64,000 nucleotides of DNA from contig JACBWW010000017.1 of assembly GCA_020086605.1 (NCBI GenBank), positions 402,271 to 466,270 on the forward strand. The letters run 5' to 3'. The notes under the pieces are model-generated. The model was not told where the DNA came from and ran no database searches. It was given only the letters and a program-made list of their open reading frames with translations. The stretch is from Lanius collurio (lineage: Eukaryota; Chordata; Aves; Passeriformes; Laniidae). The translations under genes and the position numbers were made by a program. Positions 25,659 to 35,898 of this stretch are shown piece by piece. How positions within the stretch are numbered: position 1 is the stretch's first letter; every line of letters starts with the position of its first letter.

Positions 25659-25805
25659 GACCCCAAGATCAGCTCAGTTGGTTCAGAGCATGGTGCAAAT
25701 AACACCAAGGTTGTGGGTTTGATACCTGAAGGGGCCAGTCACTTTAAAGTTGGACTTGAAGATGCTTGTGGATCCAACTGGGAATATTTTGGGAATATTC
25801 TGGGG
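25659..25805 (+). mobile_element. tRNA-Ile-derived SINE with CR1 tail (TguSINE1-like)
   Basis: The head is a decayed tRNA-Ile. The D-arm stem GCTC/GAGC (25672-25675 and 25686-25689) pairs perfectly. The anticodon stem TGGTG/CACCA (25691-25695 and 25703-25707) encloses a 7-base loop CAAATAA with anticodon AAT at 25698-25700. The T loop TTTGATA is at 25718-25724. The pol III A box (AGCTCAGTTGG, 25671-25681) and B box (GGTTTGATACC, 25716-25726) are recognisable. After the acceptor-like AGGGGCCA comes a CR1 3' tail in the same orientation: AGTTGGACTTGAAGATGCTT, then TCCAACTGGGAATATT and degenerate octamers, ending in an A-run. Such a fusion would be copied by CR1 reverse transcriptase. This structure fits the passerine family TguSINE1. 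The T stem and acceptor no longer pair well, so this is an old copy. Confidence 0.9.
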
Positions 25806-28148
25806 AAAAAAAAAGGTCTCTTGGCAAAGGTCTGCTGACAAATCCTTAGACACCACTGTTGGAGTAGGAGCAACCAGGTCCTCCTGCAGAGTCACCTGTA
25901 CAACCTTAGGGGGTGATTCTTGTATTAAGACCTACTGACTCTGCAAACTAGAGTTGAATGGCAAACAGATTTTGTAACTTCTGCTGAGTTAGGTCTGTTC
26001 TCTTTATTCCTATGTCTGTGTCCTGAATTCAACTGATTAGATTAGAGCTTCCCCATAGGACTTTGGGATAAACAGCTTTGTATTACTTAAAGTTCACAGA
26101 ATTCAATCTGCTGGTTTGATATACGAGGTCAGGAAATATTAAAAAGATTATGCACACAAATACAGTGTTTGGTGCAGATTGTTCTTTTCCCCTCAATTGA
26201 TTTGCTGTGGTGTCTTGTAATTTATTCATGCAAGGGAGCTGTGATGGATGATGTAAATTATTTTGCTTTTCCCTTTTGACTTAAATAATAATTGCCAATA
26301 TCTTAGTGCAATATGGAAATATAGGGATAAGACACGGAAAAATGTTGAAAAGTTTGGGTTTTTTCTTTAAGGTTACAGCAATTATAAACATGAGTTCATT
26401 ATCTAGAAATAATGTGTTTCTAAAATTGAGTGAAAATGTCACTGTTTAAGAACATCACCTAAATGCTGAGATGAAGTGCTGTCAGACACATTGAAATAAA
26501 AGATGATCAAATGGAGATACCTTTGTTGGTTGGTGGTTTTTTCTTTTTTTGAGCCAGTGGTCCTTTTTTCAACCTGAACTCATTGAAACAGATACAAAAT
26601 TCATAGGTTCTGAAGATGAAAAACCAGATTCTGGCATATAAGTAAGCATTTTGTAAAGCTCCCTCTTATCCATCTCTCTAGGGATGGAAGCTTAGAAATA
26701 CAATTTGTAATTGGAAAATAGAATGTGAGACAGCTGGAGACAACTGAGCTGGACCTTGCAGAGCTGCTTCCATTCCCAGTACAAATCACTGCATTTTCAT
26801 GTAGAACCTACTGTTATCTTCACTGTTACCTTGACTTTAAAGAATTGATTTCTAGCAGAGTCCTATTTGATGTCTAAACTGTCCATAAAGTTTACCAAAA
26901 AGATTGCAGGAGTGTCCATTCAGGCAAGAGTCTCTCATCCAGAACTTGTCATCCAGGTCAGAGATGATCAGACTTAACTGTCCTTGAGGCAGAAGTGGGC
27001 CAAGGGAAGCAGAAGGCCCTGAAGTGACTCGTGACCTCAGTACAGAGCAGCCAGCCTGAATCCTCATCCCCTGGTGCAGTATCCCATGCTGCAGGCAGAA
27101 ACCACACTGCTGCCTTTCTTTCCCCATGGGACTGTAGAATTTGAACCTTCCCAAAGCTCATCTTCCTTTTGCTACTTTAGACACTGTTGTCTGGAAGATA
27201 CCTATTTATAGGCCACACACTTAATTGCAGATTTTAATGGTGAGATATGCTTCATTAGAGATGAGTCTCTCAAGGTCACGAAATTCTCAATGCTCACTGG
27301 ATCCCACGCTGCAGACAGCCCTCTGTGTGGGATGATAGAGTGGCTCTGTTCCTGTTCATGCAGAGTCCCAAGGGGGGAGAAGGAGCAGAGTGATGAGATG
27401 CCTTCCCAGAGTGGTGAATATGCCCTCCCAGAGCCCATCCCCATGTCTCCTGTTTTCTGCTGTGCCAGCTGCCACTGGGGGAGGAGGGACCTGTAACAGC
27501 ACCATGCTTTTGTTGTTGTGGCCCTGTGATGAAAGGGGCTGTGCTGGGTCACTGCAGGAAATAACTTTGTTGGGATTTTGTGTTCCAAGTGAGGGCTGCA
27601 GACTGACCAAGAGGGTGGAATTTAAAAAAGACTCTTTTTCCTGGAAGAGGAGATGCTCCAAGTGCACAAAAGGCAGCGGTGTAGCTGTATCAGAAGCAGT
27701 TTCTGCCAGCAGTACAAAAGGTATTGTTCCTGCTGTTTCCCATGGAACAAAAGAACATATATGGGAATCACAGGATGTGAAAAAAACAACAGGGGGAGAT
27801 GTAAAGTGGCAAAACCCTTCCTGTACTTTCTCTTCCTGTAAAATCTAAATTCATCACCTCAGATACAGAAGGTGCTCCTTCAGCCAAGTCAAGGATCATA
27901 AGTTCAAATGCAAGTACGAAAAATAAAAAATCACATATTTGGTGGCTGATTCTGCTGTGCAGTGGAAACATGGGACATTCAAATAAAAATGCACCAAAAA
28001 GAGGTGAGCTAACAATGCATTAGAAAGTGTGAAACCACACATTATTCAGGTAAACCTGTTCTTACACTGCTTTTGCAGATAATGTGCACGTGCTTTTACA
28101 GTAATAAGCATATCCCATGGATTTCTGTATTACCTGCAAAGCATTCAG
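25806..28148. other. Noncoding unique DNA, no gene recognised
   Basis: Unique sequence. The longest frame is 152 codons (27390-27848, plus strand), with overlapping open frames on the opposite strand and no domain. I do not treat it as coding. No repeat family is recognised. Confidence 0.6.
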
Positions 28149-28185
28149 GCTGATTAGGACCAAGTTTAATTTGGTCCTAATCAGC
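28149..28185. repeat. Perfect hairpin, 15-bp stem and 7-base loop
   Basis: The left arm GCTGATTAGGACCAA (28149-28163) and right arm TTGGTCCTAATCAGC (28171-28185) are exact complements around GTTTAAT. A 15-bp perfect stem with a loop this short is expected far less than once in 64 kb of random sequence. It is followed by ACCGCGAAATTAGC (28200-28213) in a non-repetitive context. The stem is too short for a classical microRNA precursor. It could be a structured noncoding element, a recent small inverted duplication, or a dimeric protein site. Confidence 0.75.
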
Positions 28186-29785
28186 TCCAGGCAAGTGGAC
28201 CGCGAAATTAGCTTGACACATTAATTTTATGTTTTATAGTGGGGAGACCTGCCCAATTTGCCTGACTATGCTAGACCAATTTTATGTCTCTCTATATGCA
28301 CATGAATCTATATATGTATTACATGTATTTTATATATATATAAAGCATTGAATTTGTCTCAAACACAGGTGCCATGATGTAAAACGTCCCATTTTTGCTT
28401 TGGACCGCAGGCAGTCCCTCTTGGGCCTCACATTTAAAGCATCACACTTTCTTTTAGTTCCAGTCTGCTGATGGTGCTAATGTTTAGTGACAGTTACTCA
28501 GTACTAATGATCACCTTTGGGGATTTTCAGAGTGCTTGCCTTTTGCTGGTCATTGGTGAAATGTAATCAATAAATCTGCCAGCCAGGCTTTTCCTCTTGC
28601 CTTTCCTATTTGAATTAAATGAACATCTCAGTAACAGATTCATGATGGAGTCCCTTTGCTATCCAGAGCCATTCCATGTGCAAGTAATGCTGGTTTAACT
28701 GATTTATGAAGTATACCTTAACATTATAAATACAGATAAGTAATGCTCATAGTAAGATTGTCCTTGGGTATAATTCTTGCTTGGAAAAAAGGAAGAAAGT
28801 TGAAAATTGGTTTAAGATTTGTTCTATTTTGTTCTCACTTGTTTTGTGATGAAGTGTTCCTATCAGCTATTCTCTAACTCACATCTGCATTGGCATGAAG
28901 GACTATGCCCTATTTTTGTTCCCTGACAAGTTGTTCCAAACATGTTTTTTTCTTTTCACTTTAAAGTGGTGCATTACTTCTTTACTGTATTTTACATTCA
29001 ATAACTACCTTTAAACTTACTTTGCATTGTTTTTCACCACACAAAATCTACTTGTGTTTTCTCTGTAGGGAATGGAGGATGTCATTATGTAATTTATTAT
29101 CAATTAAGGTTTAATAATATTTCATCTGAAAAAGTACATTGTTTATTTTAAACACTGTCCTTTAAGGTTTTATTTTCTACTTGTAAGAGTAATTTCTCTT
29201 GTCTTTCCATCTCATGTAGCATTCAAATAAATGCTAAATGTGGTTGAGAATACTGGGCCTTTGACCAGAGGTAGAGTAAGATCCTACAAAGCACCATGAT
29301 AAACTTCCATGGAGGATTAAAGTTCAAATTTTAATGCTAGAGAAATCACTTCCTGAAGACAGAGGTCTGTCTTCATGTGCTAAGAAGAAGTGTAATTGCA
29401 GAGATGCTCAAACCATTGATTTGTCTACCTTCTGCTTTGCTTCACCGGTGGAAAAGCACAAAGTTTATGTCCTTCTGTAGCTCATTAAGCTTTTCTGAGC
29501 AATGACAATATAAAAGCTGAAATCTCTAACTAAATGGTTACAATAATTACAGTCTAAATGGGGTCAAAAATAGCTACACCTGAGGAAGTGAATTAAGAAA
29601 AAATGTGTCCTCTCATGGCAGTTGCCTGCTTGTCTTGTCTGATTGCCTGCTGCTTTCTGGTTTATATCCTGAACAACCAAAGGACAGTTGGCTCAAGCAC
29701 TTCTTCTTCCTGCCAGTAGCTTTTCCAGTGAAAGCCCTTGGAAGGTGTTTTACTTTTGTTATAAATGAAAAGTCAATTTCCTCGA
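28186..29785. other. Noncoding unique DNA, no gene recognised
   Basis: AT-rich unique sequence with a short TA run near 28331-28342. No exon, RNA gene or interspersed repeat is recognised. All long frames are under 65 codons. Confidence 0.6.
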
Positions 29786-29816
29786 ATTAATAATTTGCGT
29801 GAACCAAATTATTAAT
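29786..29816. repeat. Perfect inverted repeat, 12-bp arms
   Basis: ATTAATAATTTG (29786-29797) pairs exactly with CAAATTATTAAT (29805-29816) around the 7-base loop CGTGAAC. The arms are AT-only except for one base, so chance is less unlikely than for the 28149 hairpin. It overlaps the proposed left edge of the LTR-like element at 29800. Confidence 0.7.
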
Positions 29817-30539
29817 ATAAAACAAATAAAATTTATTTTTAATCAAATTGGCAATCTTAATAAGCCACTATAAAGGAAAACAGGGCCAAGCCCAGGTTCT
29901 TGACTCTGGGTGACACATACACAGCTCTGACCACCAGCAGTTCAGAGAGGTAAGTGCACACCTTTGAGGTGTTTGAGTCCAGTTTTTATACTGTTTTTCT
30001 TGCTCCTGGCTAGGAAATCTTTTGTCCTTTTCACTTCTGATGATCCTCTGGCCCAGTGCTCATTGGTCCATTTAGATGTTGATATGTCCAAGGATTCTCT
30101 TTGTGCTCTGGTTGATGGTTTCCAGTAACCCATCTCAGCGTTTCTGGTAAAGGACCTGTTCAGATGATGATCTTTCGAGAAATCCTTATATGATTACAAT
30201 GAGGTGTCTCAGCAATAGGTCCACTCATCAGCAATGTCCAAGGAGCAGCAGATCCTATCTCTTACTTCTTTCAGATGGAAAAGATTCTTGTTGGGTAAGA
30301 TGAAATCATAGGAGGTTGATGGGTCTGAGGTCATCTCCTGAGCTTGCCTGCACTTCTTATGTTAATTGGTACCTTCCTTGAGCAAGATGTCAGGAGACTT
30401 GCCAAGGTATACTTTGAACATAACTTATTTGAACATATATACAAATTACAAGATATATGTCACATTTTGGATTTCACATTAATAACTTATTCTACTTATA
30501 CCATTTTGATTTCTTATGAATTTTGACTTATCTATAACA
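29800..30539 (-). mobile_element. Possible degraded LTR
   Basis: On the minus strand the block begins TGTTATAGATAAGTC (plus 30539 leftward). It carries a TATA box, TATAAAA (plus 29984-29990), followed about 150 bases downstream by the polyadenylation signal AATAAA (plus 29832-29837), and can end in CA at plus 29800. This is the order U3, TATA, R, AATAAA, U5 expected of a retroviral LTR of about 740 bp. No target duplication is seen and I cannot place it in a named family. The edges are guesses from the TG...CA rule. Alternative: unique DNA with chance motifs. Confidence 0.35.
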
Positions 30540-31940
30540 CTTTGAGAGCAACAGCAGAGGAGGGGGGAGTTGCTGCCCTGGCTGAGCATCCCCTGCTGAC
30601 CACAAGGCTGAGGATCTGCTCTGTGGGACAGGTCTGTGGCCAGGACACCTCTGCTTCAGCTGCCCAACGTGGGCTCTCTTGCCATTTCTCTCCTCCTTCA
30701 GTAGCCTCACCCCTTCCATTTCCTGGGATTGCTATAAATGTATTAGGAGTTCCAGTCTCAGTTATGTCATATAAATAATTCACACTCCTGCTTTAGTCCT
30801 GGTAGGATGAGGGTCATTTTTTTTTGCCAATTAAGACAAGTAAAGGTTATCAACTTGCAGATGAACTGCAGTTTCCTGGAATTCATGAGTTGTGAACACC
30901 AGGGAAAGGAAATGAAGCACAATGGAGATGAAGTGCTGCTTTATAGTGTTCCAATCTGGTGGTGCCCTACTCATACAAAGATTAATTAAATAATCTTGAA
31001 GATTTAGTCCTACTTTGACATAATTTTCTTATAAAAGCAACTACTGCAATTCTGCCACTTTACTGTAATTCCATATCTTTTTGAACAAGTTAATCATAAA
31101 TTTAATGCACTTTCCTTAAGCCAAGGTAACCAAATACTGAACCTGAAAATGGTGTACGTGTAATGAAGCATTTCAGAAACTGAATTGGGGAATAGGCTAT
31201 GAACATATGCACATATGAAATGTGCAACACCTACGTTTGTGTTCTGTATCACTCCTCATATATGAGTTCTGTCATACGCATGTGAATAAGTAGCATATGG
31301 CTTTCAAAAAATACTCCTGTGGATGCTCTTAAAATACATCTCACAAGAAGTGATACCCCTCTTCTTCAGAAAACTTCCATAGTTTCTCTTCCTAAGTGCA
31401 CTGATATTTTAATCTTTTTTCACCAGCCTGTTTGGTGTCCAAACAGGTTAGTGTGGAGAGGCTACTCAGCCCCCAAAACAGCTGGGAGAGGAGGGCACAT
31501 GAACCCAAGACAGTGCTGCAATTTACAGTGAGGAGGAGCCACTCTGTCCACCAGGGCAAAAGGATCCTGCAGGGCTCAAACACCAAGATCAGCAGGGTTA
31601 GATATTCTCAGGTCCTCTTCTTCTCCTCTGTATATAACTTGGAGGAATTTTCCTACTCCACAAGATTGGAAGAAAGAAAGGATGGGATTTTAAAAGCCCA
31701 ATGAGATAAACCTTGCTGAGGTTATTCCCATTGCTTCACCCTGTTGTGAAAACTTTAAGGAAACCATGGTAGCATCACTCTGGGATGATGACATATGGCC
31801 AGCCCTGTCTGCTTCTTTCTGCTCCCACCACAGCCTTCACCCTGGCTTGGCCATGCCAAGGAGAGAGGCTGTATTTAACTCAGAGATGGGATTAGAGCAG
31901 ACTCTGCCATGGGAACAGCAGCATGGGGTAGGGACAGTGA
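30540..31940. other. Noncoding DNA between two LTR-type elements
   Basis: The first 230 bp are GC-richer. They include GCTGCCCAACGTGGGCTC (30659-30676), which resembles the primer-binding site for tRNA-Lys used by many betaretrovirus-like elements and is preceded by CA. The LTR-like element to the left reads in the opposite direction, so this match is not coherent with it and may be chance or belong to a different old insertion. A 21-bp inverted repeat lies at 31427-31447. No coding remnant of gag, pol or env is recognisable. Confidence 0.4.
31427..31447. repeat. Inverted repeat, 9-bp arms
   Basis: CCTGTTTGG and CCAAACAGG are exact complements around TGT. Short and possibly chance. No function is inferred. 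Confidence 0.5.
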
Positions 31941-31945
31941 GCCAC
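31941..31945. repeat. Target-site duplication, left copy
   Basis: GCCAC immediately before the LTR start is repeated exactly after the LTR end at 32537-32541. A 5-bp duplication is typical of ERVL-class integrations and confirms both element edges. Confidence 0.88.
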
Positions 31946-32536
31946 TGTCCTGGTTTAGGACAAATCAAGGGGAAAAAATCTCCAAAGGAGCCCCTTATAG
32001 GAGAAAAATCCCCCACAACTTCCCCCCTCCCCCACCACCGGGTTCGGGGGGGATTTCCTCAGAGGAGAAGTGGAAAAAACTTGTTTATTAAGAAACAGCA
32101 AAAGAAAAAAAAACAACACTCCCCAGCATGAGAAAAAAAACCAGCCCGAGATGACAACGGATGTTTTCACCAGTCCAAGAGCGGGTGAGCAGTCTCTCTG
32201 CCGAGGAGGGTGCAAAGCTTCTCTCAAGTGCAGACTCCGGGGGAGCTCCTGGCCCGAAGCAGGTCCGATGTCTTCAGGGAGGGGAGGAAGGAAAGAAGGG
32301 GAAGAACAAAAACAGGGGAAAAAGGAGAAAATAAGAAAAAAAAAAGCAAAGCTAGCAAAGCGAGCAGGCAGCAAGCAGCAGCAGCAAAGCCAAGCAGCAG
32401 CAGGCAGAAGCAAGGCCAAGCAGCAGCAGCAGCAGCCAGAGGAGGGGACAGGCTAAAGACAAAACAAACTGAGGGCACGGGAACAGAAGCCACGATTGGG
32501 ATATAAAGCACGAAGATGTCCTGTCACCCCAGGACA
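31946..32536 (-). mobile_element. Solo LTR of a passerine endogenous retrovirus
   Basis: The 591-bp element starts TGTCCTGGTTTAGGACAAAT and ends CACCCCAGGACA. It is bounded by TG...CA with short terminal inverted repeats (TGTCCTGG/CCAGGACA) and flanked by GCCAC on both sides. The minus strand is taken as sense because AATAAA lies there (plus 32084-32089), about 140 bases from that strand's 3' end, which ends CCTAAACCAGGACA as in common songbird LTRs. The middle is purine-rich on the plus strand with an AGC/CAG-rich tract at 32364-32437. This explains the 128- and 154-codon frames there, which are not genes. No internal viral sequence remains, so it is a recombination product. The intact duplication suggests a fairly young insertion. 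Confidence 0.88.
32364..32437. repeat. CAG/AGC-rich tract inside the LTR
   Basis: Imperfect runs of AGC units (longest AGCAGCAGCAGCAGCAGC near 32419-32436) are interspersed with AAAGCCA spacers. The tract belongs to the LTR and is not a separate microsatellite locus. It may vary in length between individuals. Confidence 0.7.
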
Positions 32537-32541
32537 GCCAC
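32537..32541. repeat. Target-site duplication, right copy
   Basis: GCCAC follows the terminal AGGACA of the LTR and matches 31941-31945 exactly. Confidence 0.88.
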
Positions 32542-33280
32542 TTGTCAGGGAGAGGAGAGCATGGCAGAGCATCCATGGCAAGGGCTCATCCCTTGGACTC
32601 TCACCCTTTGAAAAGCTGCTAAAAGAAACTGTAAGCATCAAGTGATTTCTGCTTTGACATAAAAGTGTGTCTGTTTAACAATTATAATAAATTACCTGAA
32701 CAGCAAGACTTGCAGTCAGACCAAGGCAGCACTGGAGTGTATCAGGAGAGCTTTAGGGGGAGCAGTGCAGTGCTGCTCCCCGAGCATCCCCTCAGCACAG
32801 GCACACTGGCTGGGAAGGAGGCATGGCAGGCATTCCTCCAGGTGTGCTCCGTGTCAGGAAGGGAGATGCTCTTGGGCTTGGGGTGTTTCTGAGCACTGAG
32901 GGATGCCTGCAGGAGGCTGGGCTGCAGGTGTGTGACAGGCAGGGCTGCTAAGGCTGCTGCCCTCTGCATTGGCACGTTTGGGGTTTGTTCAGCACAGAGC
33001 TGTGTTGCCAGCACTTCCAAACGAGGGCATAACGAGGGCAAACTCAGCTGCTCACAGGAGTGAGCAGCATGGCCAGTAGAAAATACTGACAGGATCAGGC
33101 CCAGGGACTAAAAAATTCTCATTAAAAGGTTTTCATTTTTTACCACTTCCATTCAGCCCTGTCAGCCCAGTTTGATAACTAACACCACTGACTTCAGCTG
33201 GGCAAAGATTACGTGTGAATGCAGTGACTGATGGATTAGGCCATGACATGTGAGGCGTATTTTCTATTTCCAGAACACTT
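32542..33280. other. Noncoding unique DNA
   Basis: GC-richer patch at 32740-33060 with frames open on both strands and a small direct repeat (AACGAGGGCA twice, near 33019-33039). No recognisable product or repeat family. Confidence 0.55.
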
Positions 33281-33600
33281 TGCTTTCGTCTTTTTACAGA
33301 TGACAATTATAGCATTTGTGCAGGCTGATAACACTACAGTGCTGCAAGTACTGAATTAAATATTTGCTCTGGGTTTTCTCCCCATTTTCAGTAATTGCAT
33401 GCGTGCCAACATATTTTGAATCCAGTCCAGCATTTTTTGCACTGTAAAACTTGCAGATATGTAGCAATTATAAGCCATCAAAATGAAACTATTTATGAAA
33501 TGCAGATGTCAATTTATAACATAAATCAGTGCTTGTGTTATATTACTGAATTGACATTTATTATGTAATTAGTAATTAGAACAGGCATTTCTTCAAGCCA
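33281..33600. promoter_or_regulatory. Possible conserved noncoding block with a bulged stem
   Basis: Non-repetitive AT-rich sequence containing TTATGTAATTAGTAATTAGAAC and GCATGCGTGCC. Within it, 33507-33556 folds as a two-part stem: TGTCAATT with AATTGACA (33507-33514 and 33549-33556), and TATAACA with TGTTATA (33515-33521 and 33536-33542), with a 6-base bulge on one side. Both the motif density and the structured core suggest constraint, but conservation is untested and the block is unassigned. Confidence 0.25.
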
Positions 33601-33955
33601 TGCACCATAACATAGGGCTATATTATATCCCTAAAGGGTTACTGTGGGTTAACATACTGTGAAGGTGCCTACCTTGGGGTACCCCTGGGAGGCTGAGAAT
33701 TTCAGGTGGAGTTTACTGTATGGAAAATCCTTTCTACAGAAAATTAAATCTGTCCATGGGTGCAAAAAGTGCTTGAAGCCAGCTGGAATGTTTTTCTGTG
33801 CATCCCCAAGGATGTATAGGTGGCAATTACTGTGGTTTTCTGTTTAGGGGCTGGACATGGCTTGGGCTACATGACACAGAAAATATGCATAAGAAAATAA
33901 TTTTCTATGAAGTGTTGCTGTTTTAACATGAGTGTTGCCTATTTCTTTGTCAACA
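33601..33955. other. Noncoding unique DNA
   Basis: No repeat or exon is recognised. The only frame over 60 codons (33659-33847) has no recognisable product. Confidence 0.55.
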
Positions 33956-33983
33956 TGTAGAGCATATTTCCATATGCTCTACA
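33956..33983. repeat. Perfect hairpin, 12-bp stem and 4-base loop
   Basis: TGTAGAGCATAT (33956-33967) and ATATGCTCTACA (33972-33983) are exact complements around TTCC. The compact tetraloop form resembles a strong RNA or DNA hairpin. There is no T-run after it and the genome is vertebrate, so it is not a bacterial-type terminator. Function unknown. Confidence 0.7.
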
Positions 33984-35898
33984 ATCCATTTACAGTTATC
34001 CATCCTGAGGCCATCTGCCCACACCTTAAAGGATAGATACAGAAGCAAAGAATGATTTGTCCTGTTTTGAGAGAGTATTCTGTATGGGACTTGACTTCAT
34101 ATAAACATGCCTGTGTTGTTAACAGAAAATCCAGTTTCACTGTAATCTGACAGCCACAGAGAGAAAAACCTGTTATCTTCCCATCCTGGGGGGGCTGATA
34201 ACACCAATCTTCATAGCATCTAAAAAACTATGTTGAGGGATAAGGAGGGAAATTAACACACTTAGGAAAGGAAAATCATTGCTGCAAGTTATTAACATGT
34301 AAATCAGCTTTCATGAATGTATTCTGCTGGAACTTTTCATCTAGAACCACCTCATTGCCATTGTCTGACCATATCTCTGTGGGCCCAAAGTGACATGCAA
34401 AAAGGAAGGTTACTAAATCCAGCTTCCTTTTCCTCATTTTCTTTTTTGGTATATAGTATTTTTCATCTAGAAACCCATCTCAGCCTAGAAATAAAGGCAT
34501 GTAGCAACTTTTTAGTGCATCAAATGATCATCTAACTTTTTCTATGTCGTAAAATAAACCCAAAAAACCATGCTGTTAGAGTGTTTGGATGAAAGCAAGG
34601 GGTTTCAGAGTTAAGTGCTTCGTGTCCTTTAACTCAACCCCATTGTGTGTCGAGAGATTGCATTTTGCAGCACTTCACTGTGTGACCATTTCCATCCCTG
34701 CAATCCCAGACACAATGGGGTGAATTAAGACTGCAGGAGAAGCATTAACTACTTGTTGCTGTGGGTGCTGTCAGACAATCTGGCTGTGTATTAACTTGCT
34801 GAAAAAAGAGATTCAAACTGCTGAGAAAAGTCAGGGCTTGGTAGTCCCCAGGGGGTCCAGTGTGCTGCTTAAGACCAAAAAAATTAATATGAGCAACTGA
34901 CAAAATACTACAGCATTGCCCTATTTCTGCTCTTTTTTTTTCCCCTTGAAATGCGTCTCTCAGATTGCCAAGCCCTCAAGCAACAGAAGTGTGAAGTGAA
35001 TATTTTATACATATCCTTATACACAAAAAAATACATACATAATACATTATAGATCCTTTTACTTCCATACATAATATCCCACGTGGTGATTTCTTTTCCA
35101 GAAAAGGACTTGTGAGCAAATGGCAAGTCTATTCTGGGTTGTGACTGTAGGCAACATGTTACTAAACCTCTTGCCATTACAAATTGAATATAAAAGAAGC
35201 TGTACACCAGTTCCCCATAATAAAATGCATTGTTGGTTTTGGGGTTTTTAAATAACTCTCGCATGTAGTTTGTTACTTCTAGAGTTGTTGACAGCAGTTT
35301 CAAGGGCTGCCAAAGCTCCATGATCAGTTCTGGGTTGCTGACATAAAGAAACCAGTGTTGGATGTGGTTCATCAGAGATATCACAGTGGTCCTACTGCTC
35401 CCCAAACCAGGTGTTCCAGTCTGCAACACCTGACAGAACATTTGCTTGGTTACATATTCCTGTGGGCTCCAAAGGGGCTGAGAATGACTCTGATGTTTCT
35501 GAAGAGCTCAGTCAAGAGCTTTTATCCACAGTGATGGGTATCATAAAATTGGACATACGGGGATTCGTGGTGGATGTGAAAGTGGCCATGTGAACTCCAA
35601 GATGTAGGGAGCAAATCAGGGCTACAGCAGAGAAGACACCCTGCAGGCTGGTGGGAAGGGAGCACTACTGGAGACTCAGCACAAAACCTTCATGTAACTC
35701 CTCCCAAAGTCTGTCTCCTCAATGTTTTTACAACCTGAGGCAACGGCTTGAATTCCTGCATGTACCACTCACCCAGAACTGCCACAGTCTCAGAAAATCA
35801 GGCTGCAGGTTTGATGTCAAATTTATTACTGATTTTAGCATGAGGCATAGTTTAACTTGAGTTCTCTCTAGCCTTGAGACTCACTTGTGTGACTTTGG
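33984..35898. other. Noncoding unique DNA with one long open frame
   Basis: The longest gap-free reading frame of the window is here, on the minus strand: 177 codons from the first ATG (35441 to 34908), stop-free for about 200 codons back to 35508. The translation has no recognisable domain, has scattered hydrophobic residues and ends in a basic stretch. No homologous family comes to mind and no splice or promoter context supports it. I treat it as probably a chance frame. Confidence 0.5.

Noticed and set aside
25659..25735. A functional tRNA-Ile gene
   Set aside because: T stem and acceptor do not pair and a CR1 tail follows directly, so it is a SINE head and not a tRNA gene.
27390..27848. 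152-codon frame, plus strand
   Set aside because: Opposite-strand frames are open over the same bases. No recognisable product.
28149..28185. microRNA precursor
   Set aside because: The stem is only 15 bp and does not extend outward beyond a wobble pair, too short for a typical precursor.
31955..32511. Frames of 95-154 codons on both strands, Gln/Ala/Lys-rich or Leu/Phe-rich
   Set aside because: They lie wholly inside the solo LTR and arise from its purine-rich and CAG-rich tracts, with both strands open at once.
33956..33983. Rho-independent terminator
   Set aside because: The genome is vertebrate and no T-run follows the stem.
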